The notes under the pieces were generated by a model. That model was not told the DNA's origin and did not search any database. It was given only the letters and a program-made list of their open reading frames with translations. A stretch of DNA of 64,000 nt. It comes from Methylophilaceae bacterium. GTDB lineage: Bacteria; Pseudomonadota; Gammaproteobacteria; Burkholderiales; Methylophilaceae. This document shows positions 43,306 through 52,306 of this stretch, in pieces. The DNA lies in the NCBI GenBank assembly GCA_013141125.1, contig JABFRO010000001.1, positions 868,001 to 932,000 on the forward strand, written 5' to 3'. Position numbers and translations under genes: made by a program. The stretch's first letter is position 1. Each line of letters begins with the position of its first letter.

Positions 43306-45645
43306 TTAAAAAACAAAGTCGCGGGCCGGTGCGATTTGCGCTGCCGTTAAACCTTTGATAGTGAGCAATATGCGCGCTGCAACCGGACCGGCATTACCAT
43401 CGCTATCAATTTGCAACACTATGCCGCCCGTGATGTCTTTGACTAAAACATAGCCATCACTTACCGCATGTGCACTATTGATGCCCAGACTGGACAACAG
43501 GGCAGATAACTGAATTTTATCGACGTAAGGGCTAAAGTCGGTGATGGTGTCACCTGCTTCACGCAAACTGTTATAAACGAACACATCGCCACCCGCGCCG
43601 CCAGTCAAGGTATCTGCACCCAAACCGCCGATAATGATGTCATCGCCATTGGTGCCGACCAGAGTGTCTCTGGCGGCAGTACCCGTTTTTGTAACACCTG
43701 AAACGGAGGCTGCAATGGCGCTGTCTATCAGACGACCATATTTGTCATACTGATTTTCCAGACCATACATATTACTGGTGATTTCGTCGCCATCTGCCGC
43801 GTTCAAACGACCCAGGCCAGCATGGGCTTTGGGCGTTTGAATGTAGTTTGCCAACGCTTGCTGATAGGTAATCGTAAACGGACTGTTTTCAAACACAACA
43901 TTGTTGAAAGCAAACGGATAGCCATCACCGCCGTTTGCCGTAAAGTCTATGGTGGCAAACGAGAACGTGCGTGTGGTATTGATAACTACGCCGCCATCCA
44001 CAAGCACTGTGCCATCATCCAGCACTACACGCAAAATACGGTTGCCGGTGCCGACCGAAGCAGCAACGGCGGCTGAATTTCGTGGCGTGTTATTGCTGTT
44101 ATAAGTGACTTGCATACCGGATATTTGTGCGTAACGGCCATTGACTGCACCGGTGGGGCTGGTGGTGGCATAGGCATGTTCCAACAGATCCTTAAGCTGC
44201 GTTGCATTCATGCTTGGCGCGCGTTTGACCAGGTTGGTAAAAGGTAAAACATTGAAGGTGTCGCCTACGGAAACATTGCCAGCTACGGCAATATTGGTGC
44301 GAATACCGCCGCCGTTTTGAATCGCCACATCCGCCTGCCCCGCAAAACGCATGGCATCCGCGACCAAATTGCCCAGACCAGTTTCCGCATTGCGCACACC
44401 TGCCACAAACGTACAAGGTGCCAAGGCACATGTGGTGTGGGTTGGGCCATTGAGTTTGGTGGCGGTGCTGCCGATGATTTGCGCATTAAGCAGATTGATG
44501 TAGTTGCTTACCGGAGCCACGATACTGGCATTGAGTGCGGCATTCCCGATAACGCGGTCAGCATCAGCTGCTGCACCAGAAACCCGAATCATGCGCGTGC
44601 TGTCTATACTGGTGAGCGCGCCGGTGTTGTCATCAATGGTTAAATTCACTTCCCCGACATAACGGTTGCCAAAGTGACCGGTCAACACCGGGACTGGTTT
44701 TGCGCTGGCATCGGTGGCATATACCGGGTGTGTGGTATAGGTGGGGGCTACACCGCCGTTAATGAATAAATCATCAGGATCACTCATAAGTTCGTGACCA
44801 CCACCGGAAACCACTAAATCCACGCCGCTTAAAGCCGGGATGATGGTGTTGATTTCATTGGCAACATTTTGCAAATGGCTCATTAAAATCACGGTGGTTA
44901 CGCCTTCAGAATTACGCAAACGATCTACTTCAGCCTGAATAATTGGCACCAAAGCCAGCAAGTTTTGTTGTTCGGTATTGGCGGCGCTATAGCCGATCAC
45001 ATTAACCGCACCCGGCGATGAGATGCTGGGCAGTAAGGGTGTGGTCGCGCCGACAATCCCCACTTTTTTACCGCCAGTGGTCGTGACAATTTTGGAGGGA
45101 GCCACCACACCGGCTGTTTTAAGTGCGCTAAATTCAGCACTTGCATCAAAATTCAGATTACTGGAAAGATAAGTGGTGCCTGAAATCGCGGCAAAACGTG
45201 CCGCTGTGCTTGCGCCCAGATCAAACTCGTGATTGCCGAATACCGTGGCATGAAAACCGATATGACGCATGGCCATGGCATCATAAAAATCCTGTCCACC
45301 ATCAATATGCGCAGTTGCCAGATTAGCCAGGCTGGCATTAAAGCGCGGGCCGGGCAAAAACGCATCCCCTGCATTCAACTTTAAAACAAAACGGCCGTTA
45401 GCCTGTGCATTGGTTTCCGCATTCGCCATCACTGTCGCCAGGCGGTCGATACCGCCATAAAAAGAAATGGCTTGGGCGGCATTGTCGCGCAAATTGCCTT
45501 GGGCGGAGAGCAACCAGGTTTCCTGATCGCCCACATGCAATACGGTCAAACCTTCTGCCCATGCAGCGGATGACATGGCGAGCAGCGCCAGTGAAACAGT
45601 GCGCGATATGGCTTTGCGTCCTGATAAATGTTGAAAAATTTTCAT
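43306..45645 (-). CDS. Secreted 5'-nucleotidase/metallophosphatase with RTX C-terminus
   Basis: A 779-residue protein. After a Sec signal (RTVSLALLAMSSAAWA) comes a metallophosphatase domain with GDQETW (metal Asp), LKLNAGDAF, VFGNHEFDLG and VSGGGHE. A 5'-nucleotidase C-terminal domain follows with QNGGGIRTNI and FTANGGDGYPF. The last about 120 residues carry RTX nonapeptides (GTNGDDIIIGGLGADTLTGG) and end like the VC_A0849-type type I secretion signal (DVFVYNSLREAGDTITDF). It would release phosphate from nucleotides outside the cell. Having both a Sec signal and a type I-type tail is odd. It lies 31 bp after the nuclease gene, so they form one operon. Confidence 0.92.
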   Translation of the reverse strand: MKIFQHLSGRKAISRTVSLALLAMSSAAWAEGLTVLHVGDQETWLLSAQGNLRDNAAQAISFYGGIDRLATVMANAETNAQANGRFVLKLNAGDAFLPGPRFNASLANLATAHIDGGQDFYDAMAMRHIGFHATVFGNHEFDLGASTAARFAAISGTTYLSSNLNFDASAEFSALKTAGVVAPSKIVTTTGGKKVGIVGATTPLLPSISSPGAVNVIGYSAANTEQQNLLALVPIIQAEVDRLRNSEGVTTVILMSHLQNVANEINTIIPALSGVDLVVSGGGHELMSDPDDLFINGGVAPTYTTHPVYATDASAKPVPVLTGHFGNRYVGEVNLTIDDNTGALTSIDSTRMIRVSGAAADADRVIGNAALNASIVAPVSNYINLLNAQIIGSTATKLNGPTHTTCALAPCTFVAGVRNAETGLGNLVADAMRFAGQADVAIQNGGGIRTNIAVAGNVSVGDTFNVLPFTNLVKRAPSMNATQLKDLLEHAYATTSPTGAVNGRYAQISGMQVTYNSNNTPRNSAAVAASVGTGNRILRVVLDDGTVLVDGGVVINTTRTFSFATIDFTANGGDGYPFAFNNVVFENSPFTITYQQALANYIQTPKAHAGLGRLNAADGDEITSNMYGLENQYDKYGRLIDSAIAASVSGVTKTGTAARDTLVGTNGDDIIIGGLGADTLTGGAGGDVFVYNSLREAGDTITDFSPYVDKIQLSALLSSLGINSAHAVSDGYVLVKDITGGIVLQIDSDGNAGPVAARILLTIKGLTAAQIAPARDFVF

Positions 45646-45676
45646 GTTTTATTTTCCTGTGTATTTAAAAATAATA

Positions 45677-47596
45677 TTAAAAGTTGAAATTGGCGGATTG
45701 CATCAGGCTATTGCAAGTACTGTTTTTCACATTCAGCAAGCTGCGGCTACGTGCGCTTCCCGCGTTGCCATCCGCATCTATACCCAGCGCGGCCTGGCTG
45801 CCGGAGTTGGTGCAAGTGATATAGCCATCACTGAACAGATTGTTGCTGGTAATACCCAGCGAACCCAGTAACTGTGCCAAATCCAGCTTGTCCGCGCCGA
45901 TCAGGAAGTCGGTAATGGTATCTATGCCATCCCGCAAGCTGCTATACACAAATACGTCATTGCCAGCACCACCGGTTAAAGTATCTGCGCCTATGCCGCC
46001 TATCAGCACATCATCGCCCGCCGTGCCGGTCAAGGTGTCTCTACCATTGCTGCCGTTGATTTTTTTCAGCAGATTCAAACCGATGACCACCGGATCATGA
46101 TCCGAAGCCTTGTACGGTGCGCTGGTATATAGGTCCTGCGGTTTGAACTCGGTGTTGTAATCAATCACGAAGGGTTCGTCGGCGTTGATATGCCATTCCA
46201 GCGCACCGGTGATTTGGGCGGACATCGCCGTGTTGGCGAGTGCATGATCCAGATAACCGGCTTCTCCATCAAACACGTAGGAATAGCCTTGCTGGCCATT
46301 GAAACGTGCAATCTGATCGGATAAACCCTGATTGGCCAGAGAGTCAATCGGGTCTTCCTTGCCATAGGAGTTCAAATCGCCGATCACCACAATGTCATTA
46401 TCTGCGGCATTGGCCTGCACTTGCGGGATGAAGGCTTGAATCAACTGCGCTGCCTGATTTTTGCGCGTTGCGTTATAGCAACCCTGACCGTCATTCTGGT
46501 CGGCATCCAGTCCGCTGGCACTGGAGCAGCTTTTGGATTTGAAGTGATTCACAATGACCGAGAATTTCTCGCCATTGGCGGCAGCAAAGGTTTGCGCCAG
46601 CGTAGGCCGGTTATTCACGCCATTGGTATCAGACAAGGCTAATCCGGCTGGATTAAGCTTTGCGGGTTTGTAGATCATGGCCACCTTGATGGCATCGCTG
46701 CCTGTGCCATTGGCGGGGTCTGCAATTCTGGCATAGATCCCTGCGCCCAGCTTGGCATTCAGACCATCCACCAGATTCTGCACGGCGGTGGCACCGTTGT
46801 TCTGAATCTCCATCAAACCCACCACGTCGGCATTGATGGCGGCAATCTCATTGATAATCTTGTCGCGCTGACGGTTGAATTCGACGAGATTATCCGCGCC
46901 TCGGCAATTGCTGGCCAAAACGCTGGCACCCAATGCACATCCTTGGCCGGTCAGGCCGCTGGCGGTTTGTCCATTGGTAAAGGTCGTGAAATAGTTCAGC
47001 ACATTGGCGCTGGCGACCTTGATATTGCCACCCACGCTGGCAGGAGCAGCGCTTCTTGGGTTGTCTCGGGAAAACACCGGAGCCACGGTGGGATGGATTT
47101 TGTAATCACGCGGACCGGTACTGCTTGCGGTAATCAGCCCGTGGTCAATAACCCCGGTTAAGGTACTCAGGCTATCACCGGCACGCAGGGTGTTGTCCTG
47201 GCCGATAAATGGAATCGGATTCGGATTTTGTGCGCTGCTGCCATCATCCAGCGTAATGCGTCGTCTGGCGTTTTCATCGGCCAGATTCAAAGCCTCCACA
47301 CTGCCCGGGCGATAAATATTGCTGGGCTTAATCAGGCGGCCATCGGCGGATAAAGTGACTTGACCATAGCGACCCTGGAAATAGTTTTGCGAAACCGTCA
47401 GCGGTGAAATTATGCGTACCAACATGCCCTCAAAACGCTCCAGATCGCCTTCCACGGCTTCCGGCAGACTGATGTCCAGCGCTGCAAGCGGGTTGCTGCT
47501 GCTTAACACGGCAATGTTGGTCGGTAGAGTCAGTTCGGTCACCGTGTTGAATTCCGCCACTGTGCCCTGAAGGCGAATTTTATCGCCCACATTCAC
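45677..47596 (-). CDS. ExeM/NucH-like extracellular nuclease, C-terminal part (split by frameshift)
   Basis: A 639-codon frame, in line with the preceding 390-codon frame after a shift near 47600. It holds an OB-like segment (GDKIRLQGTVAEFN) and an endonuclease/exonuclease/phosphatase domain with DVVGLMEIQN, VNHFKSKSC, VVIGDLNSYGKEDP, YLDHALAN and ASDHDP. RTX repeats (GSNGRDTLTGTAGDDVLIGG) and a type I secretion-like end follow, paralogous to the 5'-nucleotidase tail. By itself it has no signal peptide, so it is either the rear of a broken gene or translated by coupling (GTG at 47596 overlaps the upstream TGA). Substrate by family: extracellular DNA. Confidence 0.88.
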   Translation of the reverse strand: MNVGDKIRLQGTVAEFNTVTELTLPTNIAVLSSSNPLAALDISLPEAVEGDLERFEGMLVRIISPLTVSQNYFQGRYGQVTLSADGRLIKPSNIYRPGSVEALNLADENARRRITLDDGSSAQNPNPIPFIGQDNTLRAGDSLSTLTGVIDHGLITASSTGPRDYKIHPTVAPVFSRDNPRSAAPASVGGNIKVASANVLNYFTTFTNGQTASGLTGQGCALGASVLASNCRGADNLVEFNRQRDKIINEIAAINADVVGLMEIQNNGATAVQNLVDGLNAKLGAGIYARIADPANGTGSDAIKVAMIYKPAKLNPAGLALSDTNGVNNRPTLAQTFAAANGEKFSVIVNHFKSKSCSSASGLDADQNDGQGCYNATRKNQAAQLIQAFIPQVQANAADNDIVVIGDLNSYGKEDPIDSLANQGLSDQIARFNGQQGYSYVFDGEAGYLDHALANTAMSAQITGALEWHINADEPFVIDYNTEFKPQDLYTSAPYKASDHDPVVIGLNLLKKINGSNGRDTLTGTAGDDVLIGGIGADTLTGGAGNDVFVYSSLRDGIDTITDFLIGADKLDLAQLLGSLGITSNNLFSDGYITCTNSGSQAALGIDADGNAGSARSRSLLNVKNSTCNSLMQSANFNF

Positions 47597-48765
47597 ACCG
47601 GTTGTAGTGTAGTAGTACCGTAAACAAACACACCATCTGAAGTAAGCGGGTTGGCATCGCCGTTTTCATCCTGCAAATAAAAGCCATTCAAGCCGGGGAA
47701 TACCGCAGTGACGATCCCTTCGGTAGTTACCAGATTGCCTGTGACGGGGCTGGCCGTGCCGCTGCCCTGGATGTCGTAAATCGGTGTAGTCGCTACGGCT
47801 GCTGCCACATTGATGTTGACGGTACACGAGGCATTTTGTGCATCGTTATTGGCAAAGTTGATGGTCACCGGATAGCTGCCAAGCGCCAGACTGTTGGCTA
47901 CGCTCAGATCAGCCGTTGCCGTGGCACCGGTGGCAGAGGCCTGGGTGAAATTGGTCAGCGAGATTGCGCTGATGAATGGAGAAGTCATGCTAGCCTGCGT
48001 CACCTGGCCGTCGGCATCCGTAGCGGTGAGCGTGGCCAAGCCCGACGCACCTACGGTTACTTCCAGTGTCGCCGGGCAGGAGGCCACAATCGGCTGATTG
48101 ATAACACTGGCGCAGGTATGGAGTGGTGTGCTGCTGTTACGCGGCGCTGGTGTCCCCGTTGCAAAATCCAGACTGTTGTTGTTCTGATCCTGACAGCCAG
48201 CATTGGCACGCAACAAAGCGCTGGTGTTGGAGGGCGCCGCTGCCGCGCTACCTTCGTAAAAATTGGCCGTGCTGCCAAAACCCAGCAAATCTACAATTTT
48301 TGCCAAATCAGCAGCACTACAAGGTGTGGAGCCACCATTGCACGCGAGGCCGGTAGTTGAATTGACCAAGGCCACCTTGCCGGCAGTGGCGGACATATTG
48401 CTCGTGCCCGTTGCATCCGGCGTAGGCAACACAGAACCCACGGTGCCGCCTGCCAGTTTAAGCAGAAAATATTGGCCGGGTTGCAGCGTGTAATTGGCTA
48501 AGCCACCGGCTGGATTAGCCACAAACGAGCCGGTACCAGCGGCACTGGCATATTGTATGGAATAGCCGGCCAGATTTACCGGCGATGCACCGGCATTAAA
48601 AATCTCGACATAATCATGAGTGTAAATTGCGCCAGCATTACCGCCGCCACCATAAATCTGGCTAATAACCAGACCGTTGCCGGAGGCTTCTGCTGCCATA
48701 TTGAATGCACCCAGCGCCACGGCAAGCGCGATCACAACCGATTTTTTTCTGAATTTAGTCACCAT
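47593..48765 (-). CDS. ExeM/NucH-like extracellular nuclease, N-terminal part (split by frameshift)
   Basis: A 390-codon frame. The signal peptide (VVIALAVALGAFNMAAEA) is followed by a lamin-tail domain (LVISQIYGGGGNAGAIYTHD, YVEIFNAGASPVNLAGYSIQ), a cysteine-containing linker, and the start of the nuclease OB-like region (GNLVTTEGIVTAVFPGLNGF, YLQDENGDANP). It ends abruptly at VFVYGTTTLQPV where the other frame continues GVNVGDKIRLQG. The break falls in an ACT/ACA-rich tract, consistent with a slipped-strand indel or a base error. Together the two frames make a normal single protein of about 1,025 residues. Confidence 0.88.
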   Translation of the reverse strand: MVTKFRKKSVVIALAVALGAFNMAAEASGNGLVISQIYGGGGNAGAIYTHDYVEIFNAGASPVNLAGYSIQYASAAGTGSFVANPAGGLANYTLQPGQYFLLKLAGGTVGSVLPTPDATGTSNMSATAGKVALVNSTTGLACNGGSTPCSAADLAKIVDLLGFGSTANFYEGSAAAAPSNTSALLRANAGCQDQNNNSLDFATGTPAPRNSSTPLHTCASVINQPIVASCPATLEVTVGASGLATLTATDADGQVTQASMTSPFISAISLTNFTQASATGATATADLSVANSLALGSYPVTINFANNDAQNASCTVNINVAAAVATTPIYDIQGSGTASPVTGNLVTTEGIVTAVFPGLNGFYLQDENGDANPLTSDGVFVYGTTTLQPV

Positions 48766-49117
48766 GCTTATCTCACTTTAATTTGAAATTAGATGGCTTA
48801 ATCCTAGCAAGGTAAAGTCGCGCAAAAATTAAGATTCAAATAGCGGGTATAGGCATTTCGGACTATGGAGAAATGACTTAATTTATTGAATAACTCCTTT
48901 TAAAACATGATATTGATTTGTATTTTTTGGGTTTTGTAGACTTTAGCAAAATTGTCATATACCCATGATCCGTACAATTCCCAAGTATGGAGATAAGATG
49001 AACTTACGCAAAATAAAGTCATAGCCGCCCAGTCTATCAACGGGAAGTTTTTCTTAATCATAGTGTCATCTTATGCTGACTATACTTCTGCCATCATTCA
49101 ATCAGGAGCTTTAGATC
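48766..49117. other. 352-bp noncoding region between the divergent nuclease and PhoD genes
   Basis: No gene is seen. CGGACTAT lies at 48859-48866, preceded by TTT as at 29176 and 32373. GTCAT occurs near 48955 (TTGTCATATACCCATGAT) and near 49065 (GTGTCATCTTATGCTGAC). These are weak one-half matches to a Pho box and I do not call them. The region must hold promoters for both phosphorus-related transcripts. Confidence 0.55.
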
Positions 49118-50713
49118 ATGCATAAATTATCCAGTCGTACCCGTCGTTTTTCGCGGCCTGCCGGTTTGGTGGCGGCGATTACGGCTTTGCCGCTGCTTTT
49201 GTCGTTGGCCGCCAGCGCGACGGCGGGGGATATTCCGCTAATGGAGCAGGGCATACAAATCGGTGATCTGACTCCCGGACGTGCCATGATCTGGAGCCGT
49301 GCTGATCGTCCATCGCGCATGATGGTCGAATACGCGTTTGATAAACAATTCACCGATAGCACGACCATACGCGGCGCTTATGCGATGGAAGGCAGTGATT
49401 TTACTGTCAGGCAAGATTTGGTTGGTCTGCCCGAAGGCCGGGAGGTTTTCGTCAAGGTCTGGTTTGAGGATTTGACCAATGCCCACAATGTCAGTGAGGT
49501 AGTCACGGGGCATTTTCACACCATAGGTAAAAATGACAACATACGCTTTGTCTGGGGCGGTGATACGGCCGGTCAGGGTTTTGGTATTAACGAAAGCTTT
49601 GGCGGCATGAAAATTTATGAAGCCATGCGCAAGGTAAAGCCGCAATTTTTTATTCAAAGTGGCGACAATGTCTATTCCGATGGTCCTATTTCTGCCAGCA
49701 AACCCGCAGAAGATGGTTTGATCTGGACGAACCTCGTCACTCCGGAAGTGAGCAAGGTGGCTGAAACGCTGAACGAGTTCCGTGGCCGTTATAAATATAA
49801 TCTGCTGGATGAAAATTTGCGCCGTTTCAATGCCGAAGTGCCGCAAATCTGGCAATGGGATGATCATGAAGTGGTCAATAACTGGTCGGACTCCAAGGAT
49901 TTGAGCCAGGATAGCCGCTATACCGTCAAGGATGTGCCCTTGCTGACAGCGCGTGCCAGCAAGGCGTTTCATGAATATGCACCTCTGCGTCCGCATGATG
50001 CTGAAGAATCCGAGCGTATTTACCGGAAAATCTCCTACGGCAAGCTGCTGGATGTATTTGTGATTGATATGCGCAGTTATCGCGGCCCGAATACGGCCAA
50101 CCTGCAAACCCAGCCCAGTGCTGAAACGGCATTTCTCGGTGAGGCACAACTGGTCTGGCTGAAAAACGAGCTTAAACATTCCAACGCCACCTGGAAGATT
50201 ATTTCCGCCGATATGCCTATCGGTTTGAATATCAGCGATGATTTTGAGCATAACCCGCCCCAGCGCTGGGAAGCGGTTGCCAATGGTAACGATGGTCCGG
50301 CTGCCGGACGTGAGCTGGAGATTGCCGATCTGCTGCGTTATATCAAGCATGAGCATGTCAATAATATCGTCTGGTTGACGGCGGATGTGCATTACGCCAC
50401 CGCTCACTACTATGATCCCGCCAAAGCGCAGAGCAAGGATTTCAAGCCGTTTTGGGAATTTATTGCCGGACCGCTGAATGCCGGTTCTTTCGGTCCCAAC
50501 AGCACCGATGGTACGTTCGGCCCGCAAGTGGTGTTCACCAAAGCACCCCCAGCCGGTCAAGTCAATCTGTCGCCCTATGCCGGTTTGCAGTTCTTTGGTG
50601 AAGTCAATATCAATCGAAAAAACCGGGCGTTGACGGTGGATTTGAAAGATATTGACGGTAAATCCGTGTTCAGCAAAACCTTGTCTGCAGAATCCGAGCA
50701 CGACCACGATTGA
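49118..50713 (+). CDS. phoD: PhoD-type alkaline phosphatase/phosphodiesterase
   Basis: A 531-residue exported protein. The N-terminus carries twin arginines (RTRRFSRPAG) before a hydrophobic stretch, fitting Tat export as is usual for PhoD. An N-terminal PhoD_N domain (QIGDLTPGRAMIWSRAD) precedes the metallophosphatase core: WGGDTAGQG, QSGDNVYSDGP, WQWDDHEVVNNW, DMRSYRGPN and LTADVHYATAHYY (metal ligands Asp, Asn and His). It ends in a beta-sandwich-like region and a His/Asp/Glu-rich tail. It hydrolyses phosphate mono- and diesters outside the cytoplasm. AGGAG precedes the ATG. It is divergent from the nuclease operon and followed by glpQ, probably as one operon. The long reverse-strand frame over it is a shadow. 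Confidence 0.94.
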   Translation: MHKLSSRTRRFSRPAGLVAAITALPLLLSLAASATAGDIPLMEQGIQIGDLTPGRAMIWSRADRPSRMMVEYAFDKQFTDSTTIRGAYAMEGSDFTVRQDLVGLPEGREVFVKVWFEDLTNAHNVSEVVTGHFHTIGKNDNIRFVWGGDTAGQGFGINESFGGMKIYEAMRKVKPQFFIQSGDNVYSDGPISASKPAEDGLIWTNLVTPEVSKVAETLNEFRGRYKYNLLDENLRRFNAEVPQIWQWDDHEVVNNWSDSKDLSQDSRYTVKDVPLLTARASKAFHEYAPLRPHDAEESERIYRKISYGKLLDVFVIDMRSYRGPNTANLQTQPSAETAFLGEAQLVWLKNELKHSNATWKIISADMPIGLNISDDFEHNPPQRWEAVANGNDGPAAGRELEIADLLRYIKHEHVNNIVWLTADVHYATAHYYDPAKAQSKDFKPFWEFIAGPLNAGSFGPNSTDGTFGPQVVFTKAPPAGQVNLSPYAGLQFFGEVNINRKNRALTVDLKDIDGKSVFSKTLSAESEHDHD

Positions 50714-50794
50714 ATAGAGGCTGCCCGATGTTTATGGCGTCATCTGTTCCACCTTAGTTTACGTAAACTTTTTCTAATATAAAGGATAACAACC

Positions 50795-52069
50795 ATGTTG
50801 AATCAATTATTAAAACCAACCGTCATGGCATTGACCATGCTGGCTATTTTCGGCACGCAAAATAGCGCACAGGCACAATCGCATGAAGAAAGCCAAATAC
50901 ATTTAAACAAAAGCCCGCTGGTGATTGGTCATCGCGGTACCGCCGGTTATCGCCCGGAACACACATTGCAAGGCTATACCCTGGCCATTGAATTGGGTGT
51001 GGATTTTATTGAGCCTGACCTGGTGCTAACCAAAGATGGCCACATGATTGCCCGCCATGAACCCATGATAGGCGGCACGACGGATGTGGCCAGCCACCCG
51101 GAGTTTGCGGCACGCAAAACCAGGCGTTTTGTAGATGGCGTTGAGTATGATGACTGGTTTGCCAGTGATTTTACGCTGGCGGAAATCAAAACGTTGCGTG
51201 CAATTCAATCGAATGCGAAACGGGATCAGCAATACAACGGTCTTTTTGAAATACCGACACTGGCTGAAGTGATTGCCCTGGCAAAAAGCAAAAGCAGGCA
51301 AACCGGGCGCACGATAGGCATCTACCCAGAAATCAAACATTCCACTTATCACGCCATGCTAAAAGATGCCAATAATCACTCCTTATTCGGACTGCATTTT
51401 TTTGAAAACAAGTTGCTGAAAATGCTGTATCAAGCCTATGGCAGCAGTGCTTGCGCGCCGGTTTTCATTCAATCCTTTGAAGTCGGCAATCTGCGCTATC
51501 TGAGCCGCAAGACCGACATCCGATTGGTGCAACTGGTCGATGCCGATGATGTCAATGCCGATGGTTCCATCTCGCTAGTCGCACCTTACAAACAGCCTTA
51601 TGACTTTGTGGTGGCGGGTGACCCGCGCACTTTTGCCGACTTGTTGAGCGATCAGGGCTTGGATTTTGTTAAAACCTATGCCGATGCCATTGGGCCGTGG
51701 AAGCCATATCTGGTTAAAACGGTAGATGACGGCATTGATCGCAATAGTGACGGCAAACTCACCATTGGTGATCGCCGCGTGGATGGCAGCACCGGCGTGC
51801 TGGAATTGGCGCACGAAAAAGGTTTGCTGGTGCATACCTGGACTTTCCGCAACGATGCCAGCGGCTACGGCTTTGCCGACCCCAAGCAGGAAATGACTTA
51901 TTATTTTGATTTGGGTGTGGATGGCCTGTTTACGGATTTTGCCGATACCGGTGTTGAGGCACGCGATGCATCCAGCGCTGTCAGTGTCGATAAACCACGG
52001 TCTGAACAATGCAAATTGCAAAGACATGAACGCGAAGAAGTGGAGCATGATTATCGCCATGTCTGGTAA
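50795..52069 (+). CDS. glpQ: Periplasmic glycerophosphodiester phosphodiesterase (GlpQ-like)
   Basis: A 424-residue protein. A signal peptide (VMALTMLAIFGTQNSAQA) precedes a GDPD TIM barrel with the catalytic pair in VIGHRGTAGYRPEHTLQGY and the metal site in FIEPDLVLTKDGHMIARHEP. Further conserved elements are IGIYPEIKHSTYH, FIQSFEVGNLRYL, VHTWTFRND and VDGLFTDFADTG. It splits glycerophosphodiesters to glycerol-3-phosphate and an alcohol. AAAGGATAAC precedes the ATG, 80 bp after phoD. A C-terminal charged extension (about 30 residues) is not part of the barrel. A hairpin terminator follows. Confidence 0.95.
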   Translation: MLNQLLKPTVMALTMLAIFGTQNSAQAQSHEESQIHLNKSPLVIGHRGTAGYRPEHTLQGYTLAIELGVDFIEPDLVLTKDGHMIARHEPMIGGTTDVASHPEFAARKTRRFVDGVEYDDWFASDFTLAEIKTLRAIQSNAKRDQQYNGLFEIPTLAEVIALAKSKSRQTGRTIGIYPEIKHSTYHAMLKDANNHSLFGLHFFENKLLKMLYQAYGSSACAPVFIQSFEVGNLRYLSRKTDIRLVQLVDADDVNADGSISLVAPYKQPYDFVVAGDPRTFADLLSDQGLDFVKTYADAIGPWKPYLVKTVDDGIDRNSDGKLTIGDRRVDGSTGVLELAHEKGLLVHTWTFRNDASGYGFADPKQEMTYYFDLGVDGLFTDFADTGVEARDASSAVSVDKPRSEQCKLQRHEREEVEHDYRHVW

Positions 52070-52102
52070 TTTGCCGCACGCATAAAGTAAACGTGTTTGA
52101 CC

Positions 52103-52144
52103 AAGCCCAACCATCTGATCGCTAGATTGACGATGGTTGGGCTT
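52103..52144 (+). terminator. Hairpin terminator after the phoD-glpQ pair
   Basis: A 13-bp perfect stem, AAGCCCAACCATC / GATGGTTGGGCTT, with a 16-base loop, about 35 bp after the glpQ stop. The T-run is short (TTTG), so termination may be partial. Confidence 0.75.
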
Positions 52145-52201
52145 TGTTGCGCCTGGATGGCGCTGAAGTATTTTGTAACGTTTGGGCGAAGAAAGGTAGT
52201 G

Positions 52202-52230
52202 CGGTCTATATGCTTTCATATTTTTGTCAT
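52202..52230 (+). promoter_or_regulatory. CGGTCTAT site adjoining a Pho-box-like direct repeat
   Basis: CGGTCTAT at 52202-52209 is followed by CTTTCAT-ATTT-TTGTCAT (52213-52230). The two 7-mers each differ from the Pho-box half-site CTGTCAT by one base and keep the exact 4-bp spacing (11-bp period). It lies about 80-105 bp upstream of the phytase-like PEP-CTERM gene, a sensible place for PhoB activation. Binding is inferred. Confidence 0.5.
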
Positions 52231-52306
52231 TTAAATATCCTAAACTGGGACATGAATTCAGTCAAAAAACCTGAAAATTACGACAATTATTTATTTGGAC
52301 AACAAG

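Noticed and set aside
48945-49085. Pho boxes upstream of phoD (TTGTCATATACCCATGAT and GTGTCATCTTATGCTGAC)
   Set aside because: Only one half-site of each pair resembles CTGTCAT, so they are too weak to call.
49238-50707. A 489-codon open frame on the minus strand across the phoD gene
   Set aside because: It is the mirror of a strongly supported PhoD gene, has no family motifs and lacks a sensible ribosome site.
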